Source: Galbula dea (lineage: Eukaryota; Chordata; Aves; Piciformes; Galbulidae). From it: a DNA stretch of 64,000 nt. The DNA is taken from contig VWZX01001949.1 of assembly GCA_013399015.1 (NCBI GenBank), positions 744,001-808,000 on the forward strand. Direction: 5' to 3'. Of this stretch, positions 38,951 to 52,200 are shown piece by piece (the stretch's first letter is position 1; each line of letters begins with the position of its first letter). The notes under the pieces were generated by a model. The model did no database searches. It was not told the DNA's origin and saw only the letters and a list, made by a program, of their open reading frames with translations. A program made the position numbers and the translations under genes.

Positions 38951-41477
38951 AGTTGCTGTGGGAAGCGTGCATACACTCTGCACCTGCAGCAGACCTCAGG
39001 CACTGTGTGGTTGTGATTACAGCCTGTAGTGATCTTCTGAGAAATCTTCATCTTTCATGGGAAAATGCAAATACATGGGAAGATGCAAATATTCATAGCA
39101 TATCAGAGGAAAGGGTGGTTAAAGAATTTGTCATTTCAGACAGAAATGCCAAGAAAAACTAATTAAACATCACTTCAGATGCAAAGTTTTGTTTGTTTTT
39201 CCAATGAAAAAGATCAGGATTCCCAGTTGTAAATGGCCTTTTCTTTCATAATTCAAGTGGAACTGGAGTTGCATTGTGCAACACCTGGGCAGGAAGCAGC
39301 CCTCAGAGATCAAGAGAGTCAGGTCGCAGGAGATCCAAGGACCTTTTCCACTGCACTGAATTTTGGCCACTGTCACAGTACTGAGACTTTAACAGACACT
39401 TTCTAGCCTGGCAGCTCTGGGTAGAACCTCTGTCTGAAGGGAGAGGAAAGGAACCATTTTTCAGCACACTGTTGTGGGACAGGCATAAGTGAACAGGCAG
39501 TTGGTGTGGAGCTGGAGGAAGGGCAGACACAGTACTAACACTGACGTCATGGCAAGATCCTTTCTCAGCCTGCCTTGCCCTGTGGAGCAGGACATCTCTG
39601 GGTAGGAGTGTGAAGATGAGGTGAGAGAAAGTGGAAAAGGGCAGGGATCAAAAAACAGAAGATCAGCCTTGCAACTGTGTTTAAAGGATGCTGGAAGAGC
39701 AAAACTAGACTATGAGACAAGGAGTGTTAAGAGGATATGGTTAACTGACAAAGTAGGAGAAGGCAAAAGGTGCTTCTGAACTGCAAACCTTTCTCCAGTT
39801 TGGTGTGGTTTACCCAACTGCAGCAGGCAGAAATATAAACTCTTCATATAGACTTTGTCTGACTCATAAAAGACTTTCATGGATAACACATCACTTCTGA
39901 AATGACAGTCTAACATTTGTAGCCACAGAAACTCCTAAAAGAATTTTCTCTACCTAGCAATGAATGCTCCAGCATGGCTGCAAGTGAATTCTTCATTTGA
40001 TTTGTTTGCTTCTCACTTTCCGTGGTTTGCATTTTCTCCTTTTTGTTGGGGGTTTTGTTTGTTTGGGGTTTTTTAATCTATTTATCTATTTTTGTCTTTC
40101 TAAACTTAAAATACAATTGAAAAGTCAAATGGTAGAGAAGCACACTTTAAAACTTAAAGCATCCTCCTAGCCCTTTGCCTTTGTGAGAAACAAGGCAAAA
40201 GGGGTAACCCTTCGGGGCTCAGTAGTGACCCATTCATTTACTGTCAGTGCAAGTGACAATTCCTCCTTCAGAGGAATGCAAAACCTGAAAGATAGCAGTG
40301 GTTGCAGTTTTGCTGTCCTACCTTTAGGGGTGTTTTTAAAAGGCAATCAAGCATTCCATTTAGTCAGTAAACTTGTGACTTGCTTTCTCCCACTCACACT
40401 TACCAGAGTCAGCACAGGGCATAACAATGTTCATTGTTTTGGTTAAAAATAACATGGGGGAAGTAATGCTTCCTCTGAACAGAGGCAGCCTCAGAGAGCT
40501 TATTTAAAGAATGGTGAATCATGTTATAGGGTATTTCAGCTTCTGTGAAATGGCAGTGCTAGTTCTCAATAAATGTGTGTCTGCTCCCAACAGGCCTCAC
40601 AGCAAAGGTCAGTGGGAAGACTTAGGAACTGTCTAACATTTCAAAATACTAGTGCCCTTCAGGAAGGATCATCTTTGGTCAGACCCTGACAGTTTGGACA
40701 GGACGATGGAGTCCCTGGGGGCAGCACTGTCCCAGTAAAGGTTGCAGATGAGCAGTTTGATTGGGTAAGCAGTGTGGGCTTTCAACTGCAGGCTGATATT
40801 TGTTTGCACTGTAGCAGAGACAATGACCAATGTGAACATAATTCAAAGTGGAGTCCATTTGACCTTGTTTCCTCCCTCCTCCCTTCCCATCTTGATTCCT
40901 GGGGTAGTATTTTAAATCCATCTTTAAGTTTTATTTTTCTGCTATCCTGTTCATCCCTCTCAGTGCTGCTGTTGCACAACCATGTGTGATTCAGTGCTGA
41001 ACAATGTGGTCCCCGCACACAGCCCTCTGCAATAAGCAGGGTGGTTGCTATTATGGCCACTATTAAAACATAAAGGAAAGATAAAGACTTATGTTACAAA
41101 GTGACAAAGGAACAGTGTGGCAGATGCACACAAATGATTCAGTAGTTACCATGTATTTCTGGATAGGTCTTCTTATCTGAAGTCAAAATTTCATGTTTAC
41201 ATTTTGAAGCCTCATAAATGCCTACTGAGCAGAAAGCAAAGTACAATAAAGCAGCACTTACCTTCATGATACTGTTGACCAAGTTCTGCCATATCTCCAG
41301 GCAAATCGCCCTTAGCACAGTAACCTGTTACAAATGATAATGAGAATTTAATCAATAACTGATTTTCAGGGTTTTTTTCAGCAGACATCACAAATCTCCA
41401 CTGATCTTTGCTCAAGCACATGACTGCTCTGAATAAACACATGCAAGAAAGTGACTCCAAGTGTACTAGTAAACACA

Positions 41478-41523
41478 GTCTCCTGAACAGTAGCAGCACT
41501 GTCTCCTGAACACTAGCAGCAAC
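41478..41523. repeat. Tandem duplication of 23 bases
   Basis: Two adjacent copies of a unit beginning gtctcctgaaca and containing tagcagcaac/tagcagcact, differing at a few bases. A local slippage-type duplication. Confidence 0.75.
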
Positions 41524-42185
41524 TGTAGTTTACTCTTGGCAGCTCTAATTTTGGAGATGTGCAAGGTGAAGTAAATCAACAGACATTGGTCCCAAAAGAA
41601 GGAAGCTCAAATCTGTAGTTACTATTGTCTCCTTCACAGTTTCATTCATGATCTCAGTCAACTCCTACTCCTTTTGCACAAGTTCTTTGAGATATGTCTA
41701 CAAACCATCATTCTCCCTTAGGTACACATGGGACATATCTGGCTCCATGATTTCTGTTGGTTTTCATCATCAGTGTAAACCTGATTGTTCCTCTCCTTTG
41801 TGGGGTAATTTTTCTCCTAAGACCCACCACTCTCACCATGGTGCTATTCTAAGTTGCACTCGCCACAAACAGGTAATGTGAAAGGAGCATCAGTCTGGGA
41901 TCAAGGAGGTACAGGGAGCTTCTGGAAGCTGCTTGGAGCTATAACCATATGTGAAAGCTCCAGAGTCAGCAGCTGCTTCTGAAGATCAGCTGCAGATTTG
42001 CAATGATGAGTGGAACAACTAGAAAGGCCATAGTGTAGAGCCTTTCCTAGAGTCTGTAACCTGGATCCCTCACAGTGCAGGAGTTTCTAGGCTCTACCTG
42101 TACAAAAATAACCAAAATCAAACAAAAAAATGTGTTGTCTTACAAATTCTCAAAATAAAAGGAACTTCAGATATGTGACCTTCTT

Positions 42186-42259
42186 AAAAAAATATATAAA
42201 TTATATATATATAAAATATATATATATAAAAGAGATATAGATATATATATATAAAATAT
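42186..42259. repeat. (TA)n microsatellite, interrupted
   Basis: AT-only tract of atatataaat and tatatatataaa blocks with one agagatatag interruption. Probably length-variable. Confidence 0.9.
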
Positions 42260-42739
42260 CCTTCCATAGAGTTGAAGTGATTTCTTCATTTCCTTACTTT
42301 GCACTAAAAAATTGGACAAGGTGTTATGTAACAGAGTTGTTGCATAAACTCTGGTGACTCACCCCTTCATTGAACATCACATTCCCAAATATTAGCCTTC
42401 AACACCAGGAGGTCTAGTAGGCTGAATAAAATAATTTGCAGCAGTACCTTTCTACTCCATTTGAAACATCTCTTGCATAACTGATTCTTTTGGTGGGATC
42501 TTTACTTTGGAAAAGCAAACAGATGTCTACATATATTCTGCTGAGAGATTGTAGCATGTTGCTACTGGCTTTAACTGAGAGGTTTAGCCAAATGGTGGAC
42601 ATGCTTCATCACAGTGATGATGGAAAAAGGCATTCCTCATAACTTATCCTACATAACAAAGTAAGAGGAGACAGAAAAAAAGGGATGCAGACCCATGTTT
42701 GTACTTCCACCCCAGAACTCTGCCCAAAAGCATCTGTGA

Positions 42740-43181
42740 TAGAATCGTAGACTAATAGAATCATGGAACAGTTTGAGTTGGAAGGGACATTAAAGATCAT
42801 CTAGTTCCAAACCCCCTGCCATGGACAGGGATACCTTCTGCTAGACCAGGCTGCTGAAAGCCCTGTTCAACCTGGCCTTGAACACTTTCAGGGAGGAGGC
42901 ATCCACAACTTCTCTGGGCAACCTGTTCCAATGTCTCAGCACAATAACAGTAAAGATTTTCTTCCTAATATCTAACCTAAATCTACCCTTTGTCTATTTA
43001 AAACCATCAACCCTCATCCTATCACTACACTCCCTGACAAATAGTCCCTCCCCATCCTTCCTGTAGGACCCCTTTGGGTACTGAAAGGCCACTATAAGGT
43101 CTTCCCAGAACCTTCTCTTCTCCAGACTGAACAACCCCAACTCTCTCAGCCTGTCCTCATAAAGGAGGTGCTTTAGCTGTC
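42740..43181 (-). repeat. CR1 LINE 3' part, minus strand, about 440 bases
   Basis: The copy enters from its 3' tail (agaatcgtagactaatagaatc, eroded ATTCTATG repeats) at the left. On the minus strand the translation includes RLRELGLFSLEKRRF and ECSDRMRVDGFK, part of the CR1 ORF2 C-terminal region. The right end, at about 43181, is where similarity stops, which is the usual 5' truncation. The coding part carries substitutions and is not functional. Confidence 0.88.
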
Positions 43182-43773
43182 TCTTCTGTTTTCTTTGAGC
43201 TACTGTGTTTGGAGCTGTAGATCCACTTTTCATTCACCTTTTCCAGACCTTTCTTTTCCTCTCATACATCAGTCACAGGAGAACCCATAAGCATCTTTGC
43301 CCTGTGCTGCACGCACACCAGCCATGCAAATGGAGGTCACCTTTCTGGTTATGTAAGACCATAGGACAGAATAGTCCTTATGGGACTGCCCTGTCTTGTT
43401 TGTAAACCCCTGTGGAAGAGGGTCAGCTCTCAGGCTGCTGGGAGAAAATTGGTGATACATGAGCAAAGCTGGTTGGTATTTTCCAAACCTTTATATTTTA
43501 GCTAATACTTTTGCCTTGAAAGGTAACTGTGAGTGGACTGATAATGCCTTAAGGAAGAGAAAGGGGAAGAAACCTCTCACCTGCTCTCCTGTAGGAATAC
43601 AACTGCTTCTTACCCCTGTCCTGAATGAGCACTGCCAAACCCATAACACTACAAATTGTCTGACACATTGGGCCAAATCTTGCTTAATTCAAACACTCAG
43701 CATAACTCCTCATGTGAGTGGGAGTCCCACATTAGCAATGAGGTCATTACTGAAGCTGTTTAAACACTTTTTA

Positions 43774-43810
43774 CTCCTTTCCTTCCTTCTCCTCCTCTTC
43801 CTCCTCCTCT
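43774..43810. repeat. Pyrimidine (CTT/CCT)n tract
   Basis: ctcctttccttccttctcc followed by cctcttcctcctcctc. Encodes a Leu-rich artefact in one frame. Confidence 0.8.
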
Positions 43811-44152
43811 TGCTCACCTCTCTACTTTCCAAACCAAACAATTCCCCTTCCCATGGTATATTAAGTTCATATGCAGAAAATCCAATACATTATCCCCAGG
43901 ATTAAGCAGCATTAGCAGACTGTATTAACACTTTGCTGCTGTGCTTGTATCGGGGACATGCTTATTCTCCACAGGCACTAAATATTCTCACTGATTCCTT
44001 GCTCAGAGAAGATGGGTAGCATACCAAAACCATGCATTTAGAGGCTGAAACAGCTTAACTACAGATACATTAAGGAATTTGCCTCAGGAATGTAAACAGA
44101 TCCAGAAGGTTTTGTGAGCCAAGGCAATTAATTTTAACAGAGTTCTCCTGCG

Positions 44153-44180
44153 TGCACACACATGTGTACACACACACATA
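44153..44180. repeat. (CA)n microsatellite, short and interrupted
   Basis: tgcacacacatgtgtacaca followed by cacaca. Confidence 0.75.
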
Positions 44181-44664
44181 CCTGTTCACACAATTCTGCC
44201 TGTATCCCTACATAAATATACAACAAAACCAATATTTCTAAGGGCCTAATAGCAAAGAGTATGAAGTAACAGCAAATGCTCTTGCCACAGAGATGAAAAC
44301 TTCATACTTTTTTTTGGCTGGAGTGGGAGGTCATTCACTGGTCAAACAAGGAGGCATCTATTCATGATACAATAGTAAAGGATGGCTTGGCTGCAGTGCA
44401 TGAGGGTGTACATAAAATATATCCCTGAGGAGGTTAATATGGTTAAATATATATGTCACAACAAAGAACAGCCTGACCTCAGAGAACTAAAACTCAAATC
44501 TAATCTTTTCAGGCATTTATTGGAGCCTTGGGACATCTTAATCTTCTAGTGCAAATTGTTTATTCCCTCTATATTTGTGTGTCTCTCAGACACCCAAATG
44601 ACATGGTTTTCCATGTCCTGGTCATGTATTTCTAGCTTAAATCTCTGCCATATTCTTCTTTTAG

Positions 44665-44724
44665 GGTTGCACTAAAACTGCACCTGACATTTTTGAACAA
44701 CCCTTTGGCAAAAAAAGGATCCAG
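44665..44724 (+). other. Exon-like segment with strong acceptor and donor (candidate)
   Basis: Sixty bases follow acceptor tattcttcttttag and end at GATCCAG|gtatgt. Two frames are open over the whole length. One gives 20 codons in phase 0 that include TAPDIFEQPFGKK. I do not recognise the peptide. It may be an exon of an unknown or noncoding transcript, or chance. Confidence 0.22.
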
Positions 44725-47700
44725 GTATGTAAACCAGGACTTAGTAACTGTAGCTATTCAATACTCTTTGAGCGTCACCCAGTTAAATAGTGTACTGATC
44801 AGCTTCTGCACATGCACTCAGCTGCCCTGCCCAAGCAATCAGCTACCTAAATCCTCCATGTTCACTAGCAGTCTTAAAAATATAGTGGGCACCAGCTCAA
44901 TCCCCTGAGGATCCTGTTTCATTTTGTGTGCTAGGCATCATCCTGGAAAAATCAAGCCCCTCTCAACATCAAAGTATAGCCACTCTTTTTAAAAAGTGAT
45001 TGCTGATGTTCTTGCTGGCCACCTTTTACATAACACTCAATGGATACAGCATTTGGTCAGGAAATGGGGCCTCATACATCCTAAGTGAGGTTTGACTTTG
45101 GGTGGTTCAAACTAGCAAGTGTCAGGACAACATGGGATATTGCATCAAGTGAGAGCCTTAGTGTCAAAGGACAGTGCCAAGAGCACATCTAACTGCAGTG
45201 TGTTCATGGTGCTTCAACAGAAGGGATTATTTAATGTTCTGATCTAAAAGTAGAGACCAGTCTCATCAAGAGTTGTTTCCTGTTTGGAGACTCTTCCTAA
45301 AACATTATACATCACCAATTACAAAGCTGCCTTTCTTTCTTGTAAAAAATTTGTTTATCTTGTCAAATGTGTTAAGAAAGCTCTTGTTTATTACAACCTG
45401 AGACAAGACACAGGAATGTCTTACTCTAATTTTGTCTAGGTAAAGGCTGACTATTTTTTTTCTTTTTTAAACTTTATTGAGTTTATAAGTAGTGTTGGGT
45501 GTATTTTCATAGGAGAGATATTGAACAAAACCCTAGTCTCAAGAAGCTGTGCAAATACCATAGAGACAGAGTGGGAGGGGAAGGGAATTCTGCACTCCCT
45601 GCAAAAAGGAGAGATGGGAAAAATGCTTCTGGAGGACTCTCAGCAGCCTAATCCTAGCCATTTACCTCAACATGACTGTGTCAGGAAATTTCCCTAATAG
45701 ATCCCTCCCAGGAGGCATCAGACCAAATTCTTAGCAGCCCTTCACACCTAGGTCCTATGCAGCACCTGGCCTTGCAGCAACTACAAGCTCATGAGGTTGG
45801 TACATGGAGAAACATGTAGGTTTGAGCTGATGCTGCAACTCCAGCACCTCCATGGCAAGTAGATGGAGACATTTATCCCATGGTCAATAAGCAAAAGCTC
45901 ATCTACTTGTTCTTGGGTTGTGAGCAACATTGCACTTAGAAAAGCAATTGAAATAGGTTGGGGTTTTTGAGTGTAAAGTTAAATTTCCCTGCAGAGACAC
46001 AAAAAATACTGCTGCACAAAGACAAAACAGCCCAACTTCTGGCAGCCTCATTCAGGCAGAGTCTATTTTTTCTTGGCATTAACAATACAGGCACAAACAA
46101 GTATGAATATCATCACTGAGGCTTTTATCTTTTTTTCCCAATTTTCTGAAAGAGATACTTGGTTGCTTTATAAAATACATCAAGCCTGTAGCTAGTTGGA
46201 TCCTGAATTTTAATTTGTACTGAGGTCTTGCCTCACAGTCCCAGCCACAGCCCAGGATCTGGCTCTCCCAGCTGTGACAAAAGTGCTGAAGGATGGTACC
46301 TTTTGGCTGGCAAAGTGTGTTTCTTCACTGGGGACATGCAGTAGGCTCCACTCTGTTCTTATGGTGTGGGATGCTCAGATTTTTTTAAGCAAGAGTAGGC
46401 AAAGGCTTTCCTCACATCTCTTAAAAGCTAGCTTCTAGGCCTCACTGCAATATCTGATCTCATAAAAGGGGTTCAGATTACCTCTCCCTGTAGTTCACAG
46501 TAGGACTTTCAAGGATGGGATTACCTAATTCTGCCTACCTAAACATGTGATATCTAATGCAAACTAATCTTGTACTCTCCCTCTGTAATCAGTGGAGAAA
46601 ATGAACACATGGGAGGACAATTCAACCTCTTTTAGACACCCTTTTAAGGATGGGAGGGATTACCTTGCATAGGTGTCTCTGCATTGCCTGCAGATAAGTT
46701 ATGTGCCTCCTAGAAAATATTAATTCCACTTTTAAATCACACAGATGAGGTCCAAAAAAGAGACAATGCTCAGCTACTCCCACTTCTCCTAATTCTGCAC
46801 TGTAAGTCAGCTGTCTTAGCAGTATATGGGAAAAACATCTGACCCTGTGTCTGTTGTAAACATTACAACTCACCCACTACCTCTGCTCTGGGAAGGACTA
46901 AGCTTTTCCCCTTTATGTGAAATTTTGCTGAGTGCATATTTATAGCTGTTATTCATTAAATAGATCCACCTGACCAGAGGACTGCCACAAACAGTTCATT
47001 CTTGGTACTGTTTTGTAAAGGGAAAGTTTATAATTAGCAAAGCTGTTTATTTCACCTACAGTAAAATCCTGCCTTCAGTATTGTGCAACCACAGTTGAGA
47101 GGATCTACTGGTATTTTTTAAAACTTAGATGTCCTTTCAATTTATTGATTATGAACACAAGTGAAAAGCACAGTCCAAGGGCCAAGAGACACTCAAAAAA
47201 ATTTTCCTGTGTCTGAAGACACTTAAAAACTTCTGGCATTTCACACTCTCCATGCTGTATCTCTATCCCATTCAAACTTCTGCTCAGAAGAGGGTCAGTG
47301 TAATTTCAAACCTAAGCCCAATCAGGACCTACAGTGTGAAAAACTCTGCTCTTCTCAGTTGTGTGGTTTGTCTATGAGGAGACAGCCACACATCAGCAGG
47401 TTGTGTGAGACCTTCCCTGATTGGTGGGGTCCCTGGCCTCTCCATGGTTGATCCTGCTACTTTACCCTGTGACATTTTGGGAACATTACAGCTTCCCAGG
47501 GTTTGGCTCTGCCATTTTCCTGATTTCCTTTCCACTCCTTGCTACTCTGCTTTGCTCTTCCATCCCCTTCATTTCTTTGTTCTGTTTGCTTTCCTTAAAA
47601 AAAAGGCCTGAATCATCACTTTGAAGTGTCTCTCTCCTTTGGCTTGCTTAGACTCCATGCCAGCCTAAAAAGCTGGTCAAACACTGCTGAAATTTATCAC

Positions 47701-47969
47701 ACCCAAACTGGCATTGATCTTTAATCAGAGGCCCACTGATTAGTGTGCTCTGGTCTCATGTCTTTGTTTTCTTCAGAAGAGTTCACCCCTGCCCAGAGAG
47801 TATTTTAACTAGTAGTCTGCAGTATATTCCTTTGTGCAACTGCTGCAATTATGTTTAACTAGTAACACTGTACATTCAATAATTAAATAACGTTAAAACA
47901 AAAAACCTTGACACTGTGATACATTGGTTTGGTAGTCTTTGGTGTGCTTTTCAACTATTTTATCTTCTA

Positions 47970-48413
47970 CAGTTTATGAAGCAAAGTGTGGGACAGCATC
48001 ACATGATTTGCCCAAGTCCAGGCAGGTGATTCCAGTTGATCCTCCTTTATCCAACAATGCAGTAACCCCACCATAGAAGGCCACCAGATTTGTCAAACAT
48101 GATTTGCCCATAGTGAAGCTACACTGACTGTCACTAATCACCTTATTTTCCATATGTCCTAGCATAGCTTCCAGGAGGATCTACTCCATGATTTTGCCAG
48201 GTACAGAGGTGAAACTGGCCTATAGTTCTCCAGGTTTCTCTTCTTATCCTTTTTAAAAATAAGGGTTATGTTTCCCATTTTCCAGTCAGTAGGGACTTCA
48301 CTGGATGTATGTGTCAGGAGACAGTTTGTACTTTGAAAGAGGGAACAGTGTCCAAGGCACCTGTAGTTCACTTTCTCCCTGAAATCTGATATGCTATAAC
48401 ACCTCTTTGCCAT
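47970..48413 (-). repeat. CR1 LINE fragment with part of the reverse transcriptase region, minus strand
   Basis: On the minus strand the translation shows VPTDWKMGNITLIFKKDKK and ENYRPVS, then, in another frame, SCLTNLVAFYGGVTALLDKG and ITCLDLGKSCDAVPH. These are the early reverse transcriptase blocks of CR1 ORF2. A deletion after PVS shifts the frame and an in-frame TAG appears in the segment near 48180, so it is dead. The catalytic block and the 3' end are missing. This is an internal fragment, unlike the 3'-end copies elsewhere in the window. The right boundary is uncertain, since similarity is clear only from about 48310 down. Confidence 0.85.
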
Positions 48414-49109
48414 GAATACTCAGGATGTATCAGGAAGGCAGAACAGAACAATGGGCTTTTGACACTTTCCAAAGAAAATTATGAAGTGCAACAGGCTTTT
48501 TCCTCTTCTCATTAAAAAGAAAACTTAAATCACATTTTGCCAGCAAAAATAACTGCAAACCTGTAGGGAAGACATTGATAAAAATAAGCATCTCAGATTC
48601 CTTGTGGCCTAGCTAAAAAAATATTCGTTCCTTAATCTTTATTATGAACAATATGAGAAGCAACATCCAAAAGAAACAGAGTTAGATATTGATGCTTCGT
48701 GTATCAAGTAGATTTGAGTTACTGCTTCCAAGTCAGAGGTTGCTGCACAGGAGCTGGTCTTCTGAGCAGTGTCAGACGCTCTCTAGCCTGCTGTGATCCA
48801 TCTCCCAGCTATGGTCTGATGATTGAGGTAAGTTCAAACATCTAGATCTTTAAAAAAATATAAAAGCAAAGAGCTCATAATGCTTCATGTCCTGTTGCAC
48901 ACATCATTTAGCAAATATTATTGATTTGGTTTTCCTTCCCTGGTACACTGATTGAAAATATATTGATCAGACACTACATATCCCACTGACGCTAGTATTC
49001 TTCCCCATGGTGTCTGAAATCTGAAGTCAACATTTGTATTCTTTGTATTATTATTAGTTCTGCATAGACAATGTATTTTGTACTCATTTATGCCTCCCTT
49101 TTGTTGTAG

Positions 49110-49288
49110 GAAGGTGGCTAATTGTCCAAGGACTGTACAGATTCAACCTGCCAGCAGCAGCCAGCCCTGTCCACACAACGCTCCTTAACAGATTGATGGG
49201 ATCCACTGTCTTCATTGCATCCATCAAGTAAATTCAACCTGTTTGCTTGGCTAGCCTGAACAGTAATAAACAGCAGTCTCTATGTCAC
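49110..49288 (+). ncRNA. Candidate terminal exon of an unannotated transcript
   Basis: A donor-like ATTGAG|gtaagttc occurs at 48827/48828. After 282 bases comes an acceptor, tgcctcccttttgttgtag, at 49109. The following sequence contains AATAAA at 49265-49270, and T/GT-rich sequence follows where a cleavage site would lie. There is no long open frame, so a noncoding RNA is the natural reading. The upstream exon start and promoter are not identified, and there is no expression evidence. Confidence 0.25.
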
Positions 49289-52200
49289 ATTGCTCTTTAT
49301 GCTTTTCTTTGCTCAGATGAATTTTGTTAGCTTAGACCTTTTTCTCTTGCTTTCAGCAGCACTGCTGTAATAATCTGTGAAAAAGCTTAAGTAGACAACC
49401 AGTTTCAATCTTCAGAGATATCCCCAGGCTGATCATAAATGTGCTCTTGTAAGACAGATACAACATAATCCTTAGAAGCAGACCTGGCTCTAAATTTATC
49501 TGTACTTTCTATCATATTGATGTTTGTTTTAGTAATTTATGTATTAATATTTGTTTTAGTAATGTAATGAATGTTATTCTTTGGGATTTGTGATTTGAAA
49601 ATGAAGCATTTCGCCATTTAAGAAGACAAAGACATTGAAAATTTTTAATTAAAGACACATGGAGAAAGAGGGGGAAAAAGGGAGGTTTTATGGAACATTT
49701 TCACTGGAAAAAATGTAGTTAGCTTTACTAATAATAATACCTCTTCACACATGTGATCCCTTTTCAGGAACCTCACCGAGCAGAGAAGGGAATAAGAGAG
49801 CAGGAGCACAACCAGATCTCCCCTCCCTCAGCAGGAAGATTCCTGTGTGACAGCAAGTTTGCAATGCCCTGACAGGTCTTGCCATCACTCAGAGCACTGG
49901 TTGCTTTCTGCTAGTACTTGGGCAGGGGCAGCCAAAACATTGTCACCCTTAATGACAATTTGGCAAGAGGATCTTTGTTTGGTAGAGAATTACAGAGGAT
50001 TAATTGTCCTGTTTACTCATGACCTATTCAGCAGCTTTCTGCCAGCCCTGGCAGGGCTGGTTATCCATGTCATCAGGAGAAGAGTTGTGTATGCAGTGGG
50101 CATGAGCCTACTTCCACTCACATCTTTGAGCAGAGCATCTCCAGACACTTTCCAGCACTGGTGAGAGTTGTCTAGGATGCTCGACCCTCTCTGATGCCTG
50201 CCTTCTCTTTCTCCTGAGCCATCAGCCCTCACATCCTTCCCTTCCTTCTGCAATTGTCCTCTGTAATCAGTTTTTCCCAGCCATGGTTACCATGCAAAAG
50301 GGTTTGATGGCAAGTACCAGAGGACCCACTGTGGCATGTGGGACATGGGGCCATGTGTCAAAGCACATGTGTGAAGGGTTGGCTTATGCAGTGGGTTTGG
50401 TTGGAAGGGGCAGGTCTCACCTACAGCATACTGCTCTGGTCTCCTCTCAGCTTGAATATGGTCACCCTACATGTGACTATCTACCTGATTAGTCAGGTAT
50501 GACTCCCTGTGGTGGCTGACAACCTGCTCACAGGATCCATTGTCTTGGCACATAGATAAAAGGATGGGAACAGGGTACAGTGCTGCAATGTATAGTGGAG
50601 TATGGGACATTGTAAGGGAGAAGCCCATCATCTTGGGCCAGGATGTGAGATTTTAATGGAGGATGGGAAAGACTTGAGGATCACCAAGATGTAAGTGTGC
50701 TTATCATATAGAGCATCTGCTGACAAAGCTCCACGTGCACAGTCCAATTTTTACAATACGTATTTTGCCCGAACACTAGTATTTACTAACAAACCACAGC
50801 AGCCTTTTAGACTGGCAGTTATTGGTCTGTGGCTCTTGAGGAGTCTTTGGAAGGATTTGTGCATCTAAAAATGAAGCAGCTGCAGATCTTTTTCTCTTTT
50901 TGTAGAGAAATTGTGGTGAGAATGTGCATTAGGAGTGAGACCTGCAGGCATGTTGCCTGTAAACAGAAAGGTTTTTTCCAGACTTAGCAGGATCTGCTTT
51001 CTTGCTGTGTTCATGCATTTGTATACATGTATGAAATGTGATCATGATTTATTTTCAAGATAAGAAACTAAGCCACTGATGCCCAAGTGATTAGATTTGT
51101 CTGGTTAATAAGTACCTACATGACAAACAGTAAAGTCTGATGGAAAGGACTGTTATATATGAAAAAAATTCAAAGCAAATGATAAGTACAGGATAAGAAC
51201 AACAAGGTGCTGAAATGAACTATCACACTTTCTGCTTCAGCTTCCCAAGCAAAATTAGGCAGCTGATGTGCTGGGTGATCAGACCCAGTAGAGCAGACTT
51301 TCCCAACAAACTGTATGATGAGTCGAGCTGTTTTTTCACACTGACCTGGCATTTTGGCTCTAAAACTTTTATTCTAATTCCTGGGAATGCTGCTAAATTT
51401 CAGGGCTCTGGGCTGCAATTGTCCATGTTGTTTCCATGCTTTAAATGAGTGTGGAGCTTGAGGTTTGAATCTTAAGACTTTTTGTTTGTTTTTCTTGTGG
51501 TTTTAGGTTCACTTTGAGTTTCTTGTAGATGTCTTCAAACAAAATTATTCCTGAAGGCCTGAAAAAGGCAAGGAGGGAAAGGAGCAGAAATAGAACAGGG
51601 AGGGATCAGCCTGCCACACACAGCATGGGAAGAGAACATCAAAAAACAAAAATAAGAAAGGTGACCACGGTGGAGAGAAGTATTTGCTGCAAGAGAAGGC
51701 TGAGAAAAAACATGACATTTGCTCTGTAAATCCCCTAATTTACAGAGAAAGAGGACAGTCTCCATCCTGCAACTCTACCAGAGTGCCAGGGAAGATGAGG
51801 TACATGAAGAACAGAAATGACCTATTTCTTTTAAGCAAATCAATATCCAGTTGCAACATTCCCTTGCAGCAAAGGTTACATTAACATTAGGAAATAAAGC
51901 TAGCTTACTTAGATTGGGAGGCAAAAGAATGTGTGTCCAGGCTCTACAGTGAAAAAGAGCATGTAGGAATAATAAAACCTTTGTTGCCTGCTCCAGCATG
52001 GATGTGTAAGATGATCTGGAGAGAGCCATGTGCAAAAGAACCTCATAACCAAAAAAATTCAGTATCTCACAGGAGGACTGTGAGTCTGTATAGTTGTCAG
52101 TTTTCGGTTACTACCACATTAAACTTTAAGATAGCTTAAACAATTGTTTTCTCACATTTGTTCTATACATTTTTTCTGCCAAGAGTGCTTTGAAAGCTGC

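Larger units (their letters stand above)
26168..42739. other. Long intergenic stretch with no recognised protein-coding gene
   Basis: This is 16.5 kb of AT-rich, CpG-poor sequence. Every open frame is short and lacks domain features, and no CpG-island promoter or RNA gene was recognised. It contains simple repeats, listed separately, and several exon-like acceptor/donor pairs on the + strand (30751-30821, 36963-37023) that may belong to noncoding transcripts. In mammals the region downstream of ST3GAL1 toward NDRG1 is also gene-poor, so this is plausible if the gene call is right. Confidence 0.45.
43182..47964. other. Intergenic, no recognised gene
   Basis: Contains a CCT/CTT tract (43774-43810), a CA tract (44153-44180) and an exon-like segment at 44665-44724. 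The 148-codon open frame 43459-43905, the longest in the window, includes the CCT tract and has no domain features. Confidence 0.45.

Noticed and set aside
43459..43905. Longest open frame in the window, 148 codons, plus strand
   Set aside because: It runs through a CCT simple repeat giving a Leu stretch, has no domain, and carries no codon or conservation sign. It is expected by chance in 64 kb.
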